Positions 1 through 11,394 of a stretch of DNA of 64,000 nt are shown in pieces (the stretch's first letter is position 1; every line of letters begins with the position of its first letter). The stretch lies in contig NC_086258.1 in the NCBI RefSeq assembly GCF_021018805.1, positions 13,303,936 through 13,367,935 of the forward strand, read 5' to 3'. Source of the stretch: Prinia subflava (Eukaryota > Chordata > Aves > Passeriformes > Cisticolidae). The notes beneath the pieces were generated by a model. That model was not told where the DNA came from and did not search any database. It saw only the letters and a list, made by a program, of their open reading frames with translations. A program made the translations under genes and the position numbers.

Positions 1-1512
1 CAGCAACTGGATAAAAAAGGACCAAAAAAAGCCAAATTCAGTCTGCCTCACCTGCCCTGCTCACCACGGGCTTTGCATTTTCTGTCCCTCTGCACAGGGA
101 ACCTTTCCCCTCACCCAGACACTGCCTTGCATTGTCCCACACACCTCAGAAATTCAGTGCCAGGTATTTGACAGTGTCTTCATTCATGCTGCAAATAGGA
201 AAATGGATTGCAGTGTGTCGTGTTACCTGCAGGCCCTGCTGGCCCTTCCCTGGGGCAAAGAAGAGTTCTTTTATTCTTCTAGGTAATCCTTTCTGGAAAA
301 CAGAAAAGTTTCCAGCTCCCAAAAGTCTGTGAGGGTCACAGGCTTTGCTTTGCAGTGGATAAATTCAGATCAGACTCAGTGTTACACCCTGCAGCTACAC
401 TGGGGCCACTTACTTGGGGTTTAATGGCTTTTATGATGGTCTTAGTTGGGTCGAACAGAAATAGTTAGCAAATAGTAGTTAAAATTCAAGCAGCCATTAA
501 AGTCTGGTCCTGACAAGATGCAACTACTCTGTTACTAATGGACTTTTCCCCACAAGGACACATTTGTTACAGGAAAATGTTTGAAATATTTGGCCGGTTG
601 ACAGTGGAAAAAAAGGAAAAAAAAAAGGTGGGGGGAGAGAGCAAATTCTAAAGTTGTGAGGAAGCTGTGGTGGCAGGATCAGGCTGCACACATCAGCAAG
701 ATCCCTGAGCAGGAGAGGCAGCAGCGCCCCGGGAACGTTTTCCATCAGTTGTCTTTATTTAAACAGATCTGCACTCACACATCCCTGTTAGCTGGTGGGG
801 AACACTCAGACAAAAACCTGCTGGAGTCCCAGGAATAATGTTTGACCACTCATTCAGCCAAATTAAGCCTCTCGTTGGTGCTGGAGCTGCAGCAGCTCAG
901 CCCAGCTCTGGCACACCAGATTATCCATTTTGGGAGGAGAAATTGAATCAGAAACTCTCATTCCCAAACTCTGGACAGAGCAAAACCCAAAGTTCCTCAT
1001 CCTTTCTCCCCCATTACATCCACATTCCAGAAACCTCAAAGGAATCTGAACACTTTTCAAAATGAGAACCTGTTGGCACCTCCTCTGTATTTGAAATATT
1101 AGCCCCTACACTTTGGCCAGGTTGGATGTGATTTAAAGCTCATTAGGCAAATTAGCATCAATATTAATGAGAGCAGCTCTCCCTGTGTTGGATTACGCTT
1201 TTTTTTTCACCCAGAGATGGGGCAACTGAGAGGTGTTTTAAAGATTTTTATTTCATTTTTAGTTGAAACTTGTTTCTAGCTCCATTTCTCTCTCAACAAT
1301 GTCTGTCTTATCCCACAGCATTTCAAAGCCAGCATTTTTTATCTCAGCGTTTGCCTACAGATTCACGCTGTGTGAACCTTCCCTCAAGCTTAAAGAACTC
1401 TCTGCAAATCCATTTCCCACATCCCTGGACCCCCAACCTTGGCAGCCACTTGCTTATTTCTTGATTTTACCGTATCTTTTATGGGTTTATTTTCACTCAA
1501 CAAGGACGTTGC
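1..1512. other. unique non-coding DNA
   Basis: No exon, RNA gene or known repeat family is recognised here. The block contains an A-rich run near 608-626 and a T run near 1200-1208. The longest open frame (about 116 codons from 1263) is serine/phenylalanine-rich, resembles nothing I know, and runs into the inverted repeat, so I do not call it a gene. Confidence 0.6.
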
Positions 1513-2634
1513 GCTTTTTCTTTTCAAAAATAATAATTAATTTGATGTTCTGCATAACTCTTTTTACTCACTGGGATGGATCATCAAACATGAAAAAGTG
1601 GACACATCAGTAGTCCTTCAACCAAGCTCATTGATACTTTTGAAATCCTTCTCTGCCGAGTGCCAGAACACAAAACTGACTCCCAAAGAAGGAAAACTCC
1701 GTTATTTCCTTCCCTCCTTTTTTTTTCCCTTTTCCCCTGCCGTTTCTTGACTCCTTTATTACAGTGATGTTTGCACAAACACAACATTAAAAAAGACATT
1801 TTCCCAAAGAAAAACCTGATCCTGTGAGCTGAGGCCACTCTTTCTTCTATATTTCTTCTTATTCTTCTTTTTAAATTTTATTTTTTCTTTCTTTATTTTT
1901 TCTTTATTTATTTTTTCTTTATTTTTTTTTCTTTCTTTTTTCTTCTGTATTCCACGCTGCACCCACGTAAGCCACGAGCAGTAACAAAAACACCTGCAGT
2001 GCCTTTCTGCCCTTCATTTCACATCAGCTGCAGGCTGACAGATAAAACCCAGCCCTGACAGACCACACTCAACCCAGCCTTTTGTGCCTCTCACCCCCTC
2101 AAAACTCATTTTGAGCTTCCCCGTGATGAGGAAGGGGCAGAGTCCTTCATTCCCACCTATAAAAGCTGCAGCTGTTTTCCTGTTTTTATAGAAAGCAGGG
2201 GCAGGTTGGCTGTGACAGGGTGGGAGCCCTGCTGCAGAGAGTTCTTCACCTTGGGGGTGATGTCAGAGCCGTAAATAACCCCGGGAACGCAGAGGTGTCC
2301 TCAAAGGGCCATTAAAGATGATGTGAAAAGGAAGTGGGGGACAGAGAAACCAGCAGCAGGCACATGCTAAACGTCACTGTAATAAAGGAGTCAAGAAACG
2401 GCAGGGGAAAAGGAGAAAAAAAAAAAAAAAGAGGGAAGGAAATAACCGAGTTTTTCTTCTTTGGGAGTCAGTTTTGTGTTCTGGCACTCGGCAGAGAAGG
2501 ATTTCAAAAGTATCAATGAGCTTGGTTGAAGGATTACTGATGTGTCCACTTTTTCATGTTTGATGCTCCATCCCAGTGAGTAAAAAGAGTTATGCAGAAC
2601 ATCAAATTAATTATTATGTTTGAAAAGAAAAAGC
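1513..2634. repeat. long inverted repeat, about 260-bp arms with about 600-bp spacer
   Basis: The left arm (1513-1772) is the reverse complement of the right arm (2369-2634). By eye there are only about six substitutions plus a length difference in the internal T/A tract (about 97 percent identity). The spacer (1773-2368) is single-copy and includes a T-rich tract and a TATAAAA-like word near 2157. I see no target-site duplication outside the arms and no transposase frame inside, so a foldback transposon is not supported. An inverted duplication, recent because of the high identity, is the simplest reading. Confidence 0.9.
1849..1942. repeat. T-rich low-complexity tract (CTTTATTTTTT-like)
   Basis: An almost pure pyrimidine/T tract in the spacer of the inverted repeat, with an irregular pattern of CTTTATTTTT words. 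Confidence 0.8.
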
Positions 2635-3438
2635 CATCGTGTCAGCTAGAAAGAGTAACTTACAGTAGTACAACAGTAATGATTTCCTGTCTGGGAATAT
2701 TTCCTCTGATAGAGTCTGGAGCTGGATTCATCTTTTTCCTCTGTTCATAACCACATCTTCCTCTTTTCCCTTTTTTTTCCTATCTGTTATATTCTGATCG
2801 TGTAGCAAAAATTCCTGCCCTTGCCATTTCTGCTCTGGCACTGTGTGTGATTAAATTTCCACCTCACTGCCATTACTCAGTCCCTTGGGACTGCTGGGTC
2901 CTTCCCCTTTGGTATTTCCCTCCTTCAGCATCTGTGCCTCAACCCTGACTTTTCAAGAAGTTCAGCATCATTGATGAAAATGTTAAAATCAGTTTAACTT
3001 GAGGATTGATCTCAGGGAGATGCATGGTTGCATTCTTTTCTCATGTGTTCCCTTTGATTGAAACACCCTTTCCTTCCACGTCTTCCACTAGGCTGGATCT
3101 TCAGTTTAATGAATATCCTGGATTTTTAGTTTCATTAATATCCTGGATCTCCGGTTTAATGAATATCTCTGCATGTGGTAGCTCAGGTAAATTTGCCTCC
3201 CCTATCTGGAGAAGCTCAGTAAACACTTAACAGTAAACAGGTTCACAATTAACCACAAGTGACCTTGGGAAAACCTTCCCTGACTCTGATCCCTTCTCCT
3301 GGGCAAGTCTCAGTGCCTGGCAGTGACACTCCAGTGAAATATTCCGTGTGCTCCACGTGCTCCTCTCTGCTCCTGGTGCAGATTTTCCAGGTAACAGGAG
3401 GAGAACTCGTTTGCCTGCCCCTGTCCCACCACTTCCCC
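2635..3438. other. unique non-coding DNA with a small tandem repeat
   Basis: Ordinary AT-leaning sequence. The only structure I see is the roughly 27-bp triplication at 3092-3168. No coding or RNA signal is recognised. Confidence 0.55.
3092..3168. repeat. imperfect ~27-bp tandem repeat, 3 copies
   Basis: Three successive units of the form CTGGAT...AGTTTAATGAATATC, diverged from one another by several substitutions. Confidence 0.7.
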
Positions 3439-4168
3439 TGATGCCTTTAGGGTTTTAACTTTTGTATTTTTCACTTATTTGTGATCCTGCAGTTCTTCAG
3501 TGCGTGACTCCAAACTCCACACTCAGGGTCAGCTGCTGCTTCCCCATTTGGGGCACACACAGCAATTCCTCTGCAGGCCTGGGGATCAAGGACACCTCCC
3601 TGCCTCAGGCTGAGAGATGGGAACAAAAGTGAGCTGGGGGAGCAAACTGGGGGTCAATGACTTCATTAGCTGAGGCTGTAATTGGAAACTGAACCCCCAA
3701 TCTGCAAATGGACCAAAGTTATCAAAGTGTGAACACCCCTGACCATTGTCCATTTTGGGTGGGCTTCATCTGCCCTAAATGCACCTGAAGGCTCTTCCAT
3801 AAACAGAAGTGCTTTTTATTCCCTTAATTCTGCCTGGCTTTTAAGTAGCCCCAAAAGGCATCAGAGTGATCAAACGGGGATGGATGTGTTATTTATCTGC
3901 TTTAAACTGCATTTTCCTGGGGTTGTGCTGCCAGGATTGGGATACACGAGGTGTTCCTGGCACTTCCCAGGCTCCCAGGAACAGCCCTTTGCCCTTCCCT
4001 CTGTCCACCCAGCCAAAGTTATCAAAGTGTGAAACCCGTGACCATTGTCCATTTTGGGTGGGCTTCATCTGCCCTAAATGTACCTGAAGGCCCTTCAATA
4101 AATAGAATTGCTTTTTATTACCTTAATTCTGCCTGGCCTGTGTTTTTGGGTAGCCCCAAAAGGCATCA
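3439..4168 (+). mobile_element. composite retroviral LTR remnant: full LTR plus 3' part of a second LTR
   Basis: An endogenous retrovirus LTR of about 425 bp occupies 3439-3863, with short inverted ends (TGATGCCTTT at the left, AAAAGGCATCA at the right). It carries a polyadenylation-like region near 3800 (CCATAAACAG). After 148 bp of other sequence, the last ~157 bp of the same LTR reappear at 4012-4168 and again end in AAAAGGCATCA. The whole unit is flanked by CCCC on both sides (3435-3438 and 4169-4172), which fits a 4-bp target duplication. The likely history is a provirus that lost nearly all of its interior and the 5' part of its 3' LTR. No gag, pol or env coding and no clear primer-binding site remain. 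Strand is inferred from the polyadenylation-like motif. Confidence 0.8.
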
Positions 4169-6924
4169 CCCCCACCCAGGATGGCTGGAGCTGCTTCCAC
4201 CTCCCTCCCTGGCCAGCCCTGGATCTGCAGCTCTGGCAGGGTTTGGCTCCTTGGAGAAGCACAAAAGAGAAAGCAGCAGGGAAGGGAGAGGGCAAAAAAA
4301 GCTGAGCCCCTGTTCCTAAAATCCAGCAGCGCAGTCAGAGGAGGTGAGCTCTGTGGCCATGGCTTCCAAATGGCATCACCAGCTCATTTTTGTGGTTTTG
4401 AGTGGAAAACCCTCGCCGTGGCTCTCTGAGCAGCACAGCTGTCTACCAAATGCTCCAGAGCCTGCAAGGAGCTTCCCCAGAGCCCCCATCCCGAGGGAAG
4501 GGCTGTGCTGGCACCGGGAGCAGCAGCTTTTGTGACATGTCATTCATCCTCTGCTCTGTCCTCGCTCAACCTCGCATTGTTTCCCAGGCAGGGCAGATCC
4601 TCTGCATTCCTTGGTGGGAAAACGTGGAGACTCCAGAAATTGTCCTGGCTTGTGTAACCTCGGCCCGAGCTGCATCCCTCTCCTTTAAAACCAACAGTGG
4701 CTCTGTTTTGCTCCAAGGAAATGGGGGAAAAGAGTGCCAGGGCAGAAAGGAGAGACATCCTCAGCGCTGCTTTGGCATTTTTTTGGTTGCAGAGCTGCTA
4801 CAAACCTTTTAGTGAAGAGAACAAAGGAGAAGCTGCACCCCAAAGTTTTCTGCAAACTGAAAATCATCTTCTTCTGGAGCAGAAATTTGCTCCAGGTTTC
4901 CCATGACAACCAAGGTGCTGGTTAATGACAGGCTTGTTGAGAATTGAGTCTTTCCTTCCTTGTCACGGTCCCACCGGGGGTTTTGTGAGCCAAAAAGATG
5001 CTCAGGTAGTCAGAGCTCATGGAGTCAGCCAAAACCACCGGCACTCTGTGATTTCCACAAGTTGTTTCCATGGAAATGGGGCCTCTCCATGCCAGGAGCA
5101 TCTCAGCAGAGGAGTGAAACAAAGGGGACACTCACCTGTGTCCGATTTTTGGCATCAGGAGTGCAAAGGCCTTGCAGGAGCGTGGATGGAATCAGCTCTT
5201 CTGCTTTTGTTTGGTTTAGTGTCTACTGGCCTTTAAGAGTTTGGGGTTTTCTGCCAGGCACAAATGGAAAAAAATGGCCTTTTCCTCTGGGAGAGGGAGC
5301 CAAAATCTCCACTGGTAAAAATAGTGGTTTGTTTATTTAAATCTCATCTGTGTCAAAACAACAGGATGATCTTATACTTGTAACTGACACTTGTTCATGG
5401 GAGAAAGTGCTCCCAGAAGAGCTGAAAGCTGCTCCAGTGCTCCTTCCCACCAGCCTGGAGATCCCTGCTCTGCTCCCACCTCCTCAGTGCAGATCCCTCT
5501 GTGGCACCAGGCTCAGCAGGGAATTCTGCTCCTGCAGGACAATCCCTGCTCCTCCAGGCAAACCCCAGCAGATCTTTAAAACCAGCCACGGAAGGCAGAT
5601 TTAAGTTACATAAGTGAGGTTGTTTTGTCTTTTTTTTTTTTTTTCAAGTCTAAATTAATCAGTGGTCAGCTCAAGCCATGTGTGACACGAGGAGTTGCAG
5701 CAAGCTTAAAAAATCATGCCAATATTCTATTTCCAGAGACTCATTATGCACATATCATTTCCTTAATCCACTAAATCTGTGATGACAATGATCTCTTATC
5801 CTTTTATTTGTACAAGGCAGAAGAGTCCTTATTCATCCCAGCAGCTTAAAGGCACTGGATGATAATAATAGCAGTAGTAATTTGTGCCTCATAGTAATGA
5901 ATTTCATGGGTTGCTTTGTTTTCTAAAAGCTGCCTTCTCTTCTCGCTGAGTTTTGCTGCCACAAAGTTTGTGGCAGGCTTATTATTTTAATATTATCACT
6001 TGGGGTGAGTAGGAGCTAAGTTTGGTGCATTCAACACTTCCAGGCTCTGACTTGGCTGCCAAAAATCCTGTGTGGATTCGAAAGGGACAAAGGCTACAGA
6101 GCAGGAGGATCTGCAATTCAAACCGATCTTTCTCTGTGGGATAGCTGTGAAATGTTTGTTTGCAGATGCAGATGCAGTGCCCAGCCTGTTTGTTCACAGC
6201 TTTCTCAGAATATAAAGACATTTATATTGTGACCCACGGATCTGATGAGCTGCAAAACGCAGGCAAGGGAATTCTGCCCAGTAATTTGTGCATTAATTCA
6301 GTAACTTTAGTTTTAACTGCACTTCCGAAACCCAGGCAAGAGTCATTTTCCTCCAGAAATACAGGAAACACTGGATTTAGAGATACATTTAATACTAATT
6401 TATTTCACACTATTCACAGCTATTCATACAGGCAGTGTAAGTGCTAAAAAAGTATTTCCTGAGATCCTTGGTTGTGACAAATGTTTCCAGTTCTTGTCAT
6501 TTGATCAGCACTTTAATAACCCCTTAGATAAACTGGTGATGTAATGAATGAGCTCATGCACTTTAAACTTGGGCTGAACATAAAAATCAAATGAAAATTT
6601 TGTAGGATGGGGAGGTTCTTAGTGGAGAATGCAGACAGCACTTCAGCCTTTCCTCGGGGAGCTGCCACATAAACTTCTGCTGGAAGGAAACATTCCAGTG
6701 CTGGAAGGCAAACTGGGATTCCTGGTAATCCACTGCTGGTGTGTTTGTTCACCTCTGCTCTTGCCTCCTTCCCCAAGGTGAGCAGGGAGATAAGCACCAG
6801 TTATTTTTCCACTCAGAACTTCTGCCTTGGCTGCCCTTGAGCTCAGAGCCCTCATGCACGTTCCAGATCCTGGTGGGATCCAAGGGACACCTGCCCAGCT
6901 CCCTGAGGAGTCTGTGAGCACCTC
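4169..6924. other. unique non-coding DNA
   Basis: 4169-5600 is moderately GC-rich and 5640-6010 is AT-rich and free of recognisable repeats. A T run sits near 5629-5644. Short overlapping open frames occur on both strands, but none resembles a protein family I know. The AT-rich part could be a conserved non-coding block, which I cannot test here. Confidence 0.5.
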
Positions 6925-7367
6925 TGGTGCCTTCAGTTTTATTTTCATTTATCCCAGCCCCTGTGGTGCCCAGGGTGCAGCTCTGAGCTCACACTCAGGC
7001 TCACTCAGCTCTCTGCACACAGCACGGACACAAAACAAATCCTTCTCCTGCTGCACACCCAGGACAACTTTCAGCCCCAAGAGCACAAACAAGGGGGGCT
7101 GCAGGGAGCAACAAGAAGGATGGGACCTCCCAGCCTGCAGCTGCAATTGGACAATTCAACCCCAAAGTGCAAACGGAGCAAAACTGATCCAAGGGTGAGC
7201 CCTGGGGAGCGTTTGTCCATTTGGGACCATTTTGGGTCCCCCTTGGGTGCAGCCCTGGCCAGGCTCTTGTCCTGCCCAAGGTGGATCCTCAAGGCCTTTC
7301 AATAAATCTCTGCTTTATTCTGCAGCTCTGCCCAGTCTCTGTTCCAGCTCAGCCTCCCAAGGGATCA
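6925..7367 (+). mobile_element. solo LTR, family 2, copy 1
   Basis: About 443 bp from TGGTGCC to GGGATCA, closely matching the copies at 8310 and 19712. A polyadenylation signal AATAAA lies at about 7301 just before CTCTGCTTTATTCTGCAG, which sets the + orientation. The flanks CCTC (6921-6924) and CCTC (7368-7371) form a perfect 4-bp target duplication, so this is a separate insertion that recombined to a solo LTR. The open frames inside recur in the other copies only because the DNA is repeated. Confidence 0.88.
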
Positions 7368-8309
7368 CCTCCAGCACCTCCTTGCTCGTCACCCTCAGCC
7401 TCCCTCCCCCATCCGATCCATCCTTTCTCTCTGCAGGGACTTTATAGGAAGGTGACTCTGGGAAGTGTCATTGGGAAGGGTAACTGGGGATTATGATGTG
7501 TCCCTAACACGATTTGACAGCCTGGGCCACCTTCCTGGCCCTGCAGAAAATACGTGCTCCTGTTTTCCCTCCCCTTGCCTAAACACTGCTTTTCTGAGCC
7601 TCGTTCTCCATGGTGGGGCTCTTTTTTATCCAGATCAGTGTAGACTAAGCAGGATTATAAAACCAGATTTATCCAAGGCCATAATACTGTAGTTGCAAGG
7701 AGCACTTTCCAGTGGCTGGGAGGTGCTTAATCTTTTAGATTAACTAGAAATATCTATGGCTTTAAACCGTTGGTTTGCGTCACGTCCCGAAAGCCGCTTT
7801 ATGCTGGGAAACATTAGAACAGTGATTAAAAAATTGTCTGTGCCGGTGGATTCTGCACGAAAACTGGGAGGGGAAAGCATCAGCTCTTGACAGCTGAGTC
7901 CATCTCTGTCCTCCAGGTAACCAGGATTCCTCATGGGGTGGAGCAGCAGCGTTTCCATGAGTGATGGAGCGTTTGCTGGAGATGTGGGAAGAGAGAAGGG
8001 AAACGCCAGGACGTGGATGGTGACATGGGACAACGCTTCCCTCACCACTGTCCGCTGCCCTGTTGGCCCTTTAGAGCCTAATGGTAGCCAGAAAATCAAA
8101 AAGCACCCAGGTAAAGCAGGTGTGGACCAGCAGTAAAAGCTTCACTGCAGCCACCCCCGGCTTCCCTTTCCCTTCCTCCATGTGCCAACCTCCACATCCT
8201 CCCACCTTTTCCCATCTCGTTCCATCTGCAGGGATTCCTGATGGCAGGAATTCCCTGTTCTGAGATGATCACAAGAGACGTGGCTGGGATTTAAACTGGA
8301 GGAATACCC
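7368..8309. other. unique sequence between two solo LTRs
   Basis: 942 bp with no retroviral coding remnant and no recognised repeat. Because each flanking LTR has its own target duplication or near-duplication, this is host DNA rather than the inside of a provirus. Confidence 0.65.
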
Positions 8310-8753
8310 TGATGCCTTCAGTTTTATTTTCATTTATTGCAGCCCCTGTGGTGCCCAGGGAGCAGCTCTGAGCTCACACTCAGGCTCACTCAGCTCTCTG
8401 CACACAGCACGGACACAAAACAAATCCTTCTCCTGCTGCACACCCAGGACAACTTTCAGCCCCAAGAGCACAAACAAGGGGGGCTGCAGGGAGCAACAAG
8501 AAGGATGGGACCTCCCAGCCTGCAGCTGCAATTGGACAATTCAACCCCAAAGTGCAAACGGAGCAAAACTGATCCAAGGGGGAGCCCTGGGCAGCGTTTG
8601 TCCATTTGGGACCATTTTGGGTCCCCCTTGGGTGCAGCCCTGGCCAGGCTCTTGTCCTGCCCAAGGTGGATCCTCAAGGCCTTTCAATAAATCTCTGCTT
8701 TATTCTGCAGCCCTGCCCAGTCTCTGTTCCAGCCCTGCCCTCCCAAGGCTTCA
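8310..8753 (+). mobile_element. solo LTR, family 2, copy 2
   Basis: About 444 bp running from TGATGCCTTCAG to AAGGCTTCA, over 95 percent identical by eye to the core of copy 1. AATAAA is at about 8686. The flanking tetranucleotides are ACCC (8306-8309) and GCCC (8754-8757), i.e. a target duplication with one mismatch. There is no internal retroviral sequence. Confidence 0.87.
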
Positions 8754-10410
8754 GCCCACACCAGGGAGCCCCGCTGGAGCTGGAGGGTCCTGTGGGACAT
8801 CCTGCACCCCGCTGGCTCATGCCCTGCTCTGGAATGGCTTTTCCACCTCCAAACACATTCCCTTCTCCCTCCAGACTGTTGGGAAAGAGGCAACAGGGCG
8901 TCCTCTCTGCCTGCCAGATGCCTGCACAGGGCTTGGAGTTTTTTGTGAATTAATAAAGTCACCCACAATCTCCTGGGGCATTTTTATTGCCTGTGCGGCC
9001 ACTGAGATCATCGAGACAGCAACAAGAACTCTGTCCAGGTAGAAGAGGCTGGGAGTGCTTCTCCTGGTGATAACATTCTAAAAAAGGAAACAACCAGGAG
9101 AAAAACACTTCTGTAAATTTGTTTAGAGAACATCCAGTGACCGTGAGCCCTGCTATAAATATCCCAGGCTATAGGTTTCAGGGATTCTTTACCGGATTGG
9201 TGCCGTGCCTTGTCACAGACCTTGGTAACAGGAGCCTCCTGATGGTTGTGATAAACTTTTTATTCCTTATCTCCCTCTCTTCCCTCCTTCCTTCCAGTTC
9301 CACGAGGCTTTTCACCCGTAATGTTTATTCCTCACCTCATGGAAAATTTTTTGACCGAGAAAAAGATCACTTCAGTTGGAAAACCAAAAATGTCCAGCCA
9401 AAACCAACGTTTTCATTGTTTGGCTGAAAATGAGAGGTTTGCCATTTTAAGCTTAAAGTTTTTGGTTTGGAGCCAAAATAGTTTTGCTTTTTGCCCAAAG
9501 TCTGCAGTAAAAATTCCCAGTTTTGCAGGGAGGCAGACACTTGTTTTTACATCAACAAGGGAAAAGTTTAAAACCTGAGTGCTCACCAGAAGCTGTTTAG
9601 AGAAAAGCAGCTCTTGACAAAAGTCCTTTTTCCTTTAAATAATGCATGAAACATGTTCCAGGTCTTCTCCCTGTTACACGGACATGGCAAAGCTGCTGGA
9701 GATCCTGTGCCAAAAGGATTCCTGATTGGAACAGGGATGACTCCACGTGATTTCTGTGTTTGGTGACAACTGGGACAGTCCCCACGCTGTCCTTGTCCCC
9801 TGCCTGGCCAACCCCAGCTCCAGGTCTGTGAGGAGCAGCGTTGGACAGGGAGCCTGGAGCTGTGTGGTGGCTGCAGCCCCACAAACAACCCCACCAACCC
9901 TGATTTTTGTGGGGGGACACCCCTGCTCACAGCCACGGATTTCTGTTCCACTGGGGAGTGGGGTTTTCCTTGTTGCCGTTCCTGAAGTGACTCCTAAGCC
10001 CCAACAAAGAATTAAATTGGTGAAAGCTGTTTTGTTTCTCACACCATATCAAGAATTCCTATAAACTGTCTCAAGGCACTCCCTTGCCTGTTGCCTTTGT
10101 GCACAGATCTGTCTCCAAGGATTTGCTGTTTCCTGGGAGGGCTGAAGCAGCACCAAGATCCCCAATTTTAACTGCAGAGGTGAAGAGAGGAGCGTTGCTG
10201 CTCCAGGTGCCTCAGGCTCAATGAATGCCAACAGAGTCAGGTTTAAATAAAGAAGAGAAAGAAGAAGCAGGAACTGTAAATTTAAAGAAAATTAGAAGAG
10301 TTGGGCAGCCCATAAGTGACAATTATTAAATCACTTTTCAATAAAGCAGGCTGTTGTTTGATTTCAGCTGGCAGGAGGACACAGGAGCCACCAGGGTGGC
10401 AGAGCCATGG
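8754..10410. other. unique non-coding DNA
   Basis: No repeat or exon recognised. 9300-9560 is AT-rich and 9700-9990 is more GC-rich. Overlapping minus-strand frames at 9583-10042 (up to 122 codons) have no familiar motif. Confidence 0.5.
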
Positions 10411-10520
10411 CATTCCAAACAAACATTCCAAGTGAACATTCCAAACGAACATTTCAAATGAACATTCCAAACGAACATTCAAGTGAACATTCCAAATGAA
10501 CATTCCAAACAATCATTCCA
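10411..10520. repeat. 13-bp minisatellite, about 8.5 copies
   Basis: Tandem units of the type CATTCCAAACGAA start at 10411, 10424, 10437, 10450, 10463, 10476, 10488, 10501 and 10514. One unit is 12 bp. Read on the minus strand it gives a repetitive frame rich in N-V-H/E, which I regard as incidental. Confidence 0.9.
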
Positions 10521-11261
10521 GGGCTCTGGAACCTTTGCTGCTCCTCTGTGATGGGAGGGAACTTAGCAATGGGTTTTATTCCATGAGATCTGTGTGGAAA
10601 GCACCGAGCCAAGGAGGAATGATCCACGCTGGGTGATCTCCAGAAGGATCCTGAGCCCAGGGAACGCCCTGATGGGAATCAGGTAGATCAGGGCACGAAT
10701 CTAAACGTGGCATTTTTGGCTGCCCTGCCTTTGGCTGCGTTTTGAGTGGGTGCCTTTATTCTGCTGCTCGTGTTTGTTCTCTTGAACTTCAGACGCATTT
10801 CAGCCACACTTCTCTCAGGAAATGATCCCATGGAAAGTTGGTGTTTTCCAACGATTTCCATGGAACCGTTTCCAACTGGACAAAGATCCTGTGCAACCCT
10901 AGACCCAGAAATGACAAAGCCTTCATTTTCTTCCCAAAGGACCTGTGTTTGTTCCCCTCCCCAGCAGTGCTGGTCTGGGGCTGTGATTTTTGTGTGTTTC
11001 CACTGCATCAATGCCCACGGTGTTGTGGTTGGCCGGGGCTGGGGGTGAGCAGTTCACCAGGGGAGGGACCAGAACACATCCACCAAAAAAACTGCCTTTG
11101 ATATGTGAGGGTGGCTGAGTCACTCTCGAGTGCCACCACAAAAATCCACTGACACGAGCATCAGAGTGACTGCAAAGCTTTGAACTTCATCCTCAGGCAC
11201 TTCTGGGGTGAAATCGAGATGAAAAATAGCTTGATAAGGATTTGATATCAGCAGCTGGGCT
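10521..11261. other. unique non-coding DNA
   Basis: No repeat family recognised. Overlapping frames on both strands at 10688-11141 are about 60-107 codons and unfamiliar. Confidence 0.5.
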
Positions 11262-11346
11262 GAGGGAAGGTGTCCCTGCCCATGGCTGGGGTTGGAATGA
11301 GATGAGTTTTAAAGTCCCTTCCAACTCAGTTCTGTCATTCTGTGAT
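11262..11346 (+). mobile_element. CR1 LINE 3'-end fragment
   Basis: Matches the last ~85 bp typical of avian CR1: GGTGTCCCTGCCCATGG, then a segment ending TTCCAACTCAG, then TGTCATTCTGTGAT, which carries the terminal ATTCTGTG octamer. Strongly 5'-truncated, as most CR1 copies are. Confidence 0.8.
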
Positions 11347-11394
11347 CTGTGAGTGCTGATTTAAATTTCAGTTTGGTGTTTTGGTGGAGAATTT

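Noticed and set aside
1513..2634. Reading the inverted repeat as a terminal-inverted-repeat DNA transposon
   Set aside because: No target-site duplication at 1512/2635, no familiar terminal motif and no transposase remnant in the spacer.
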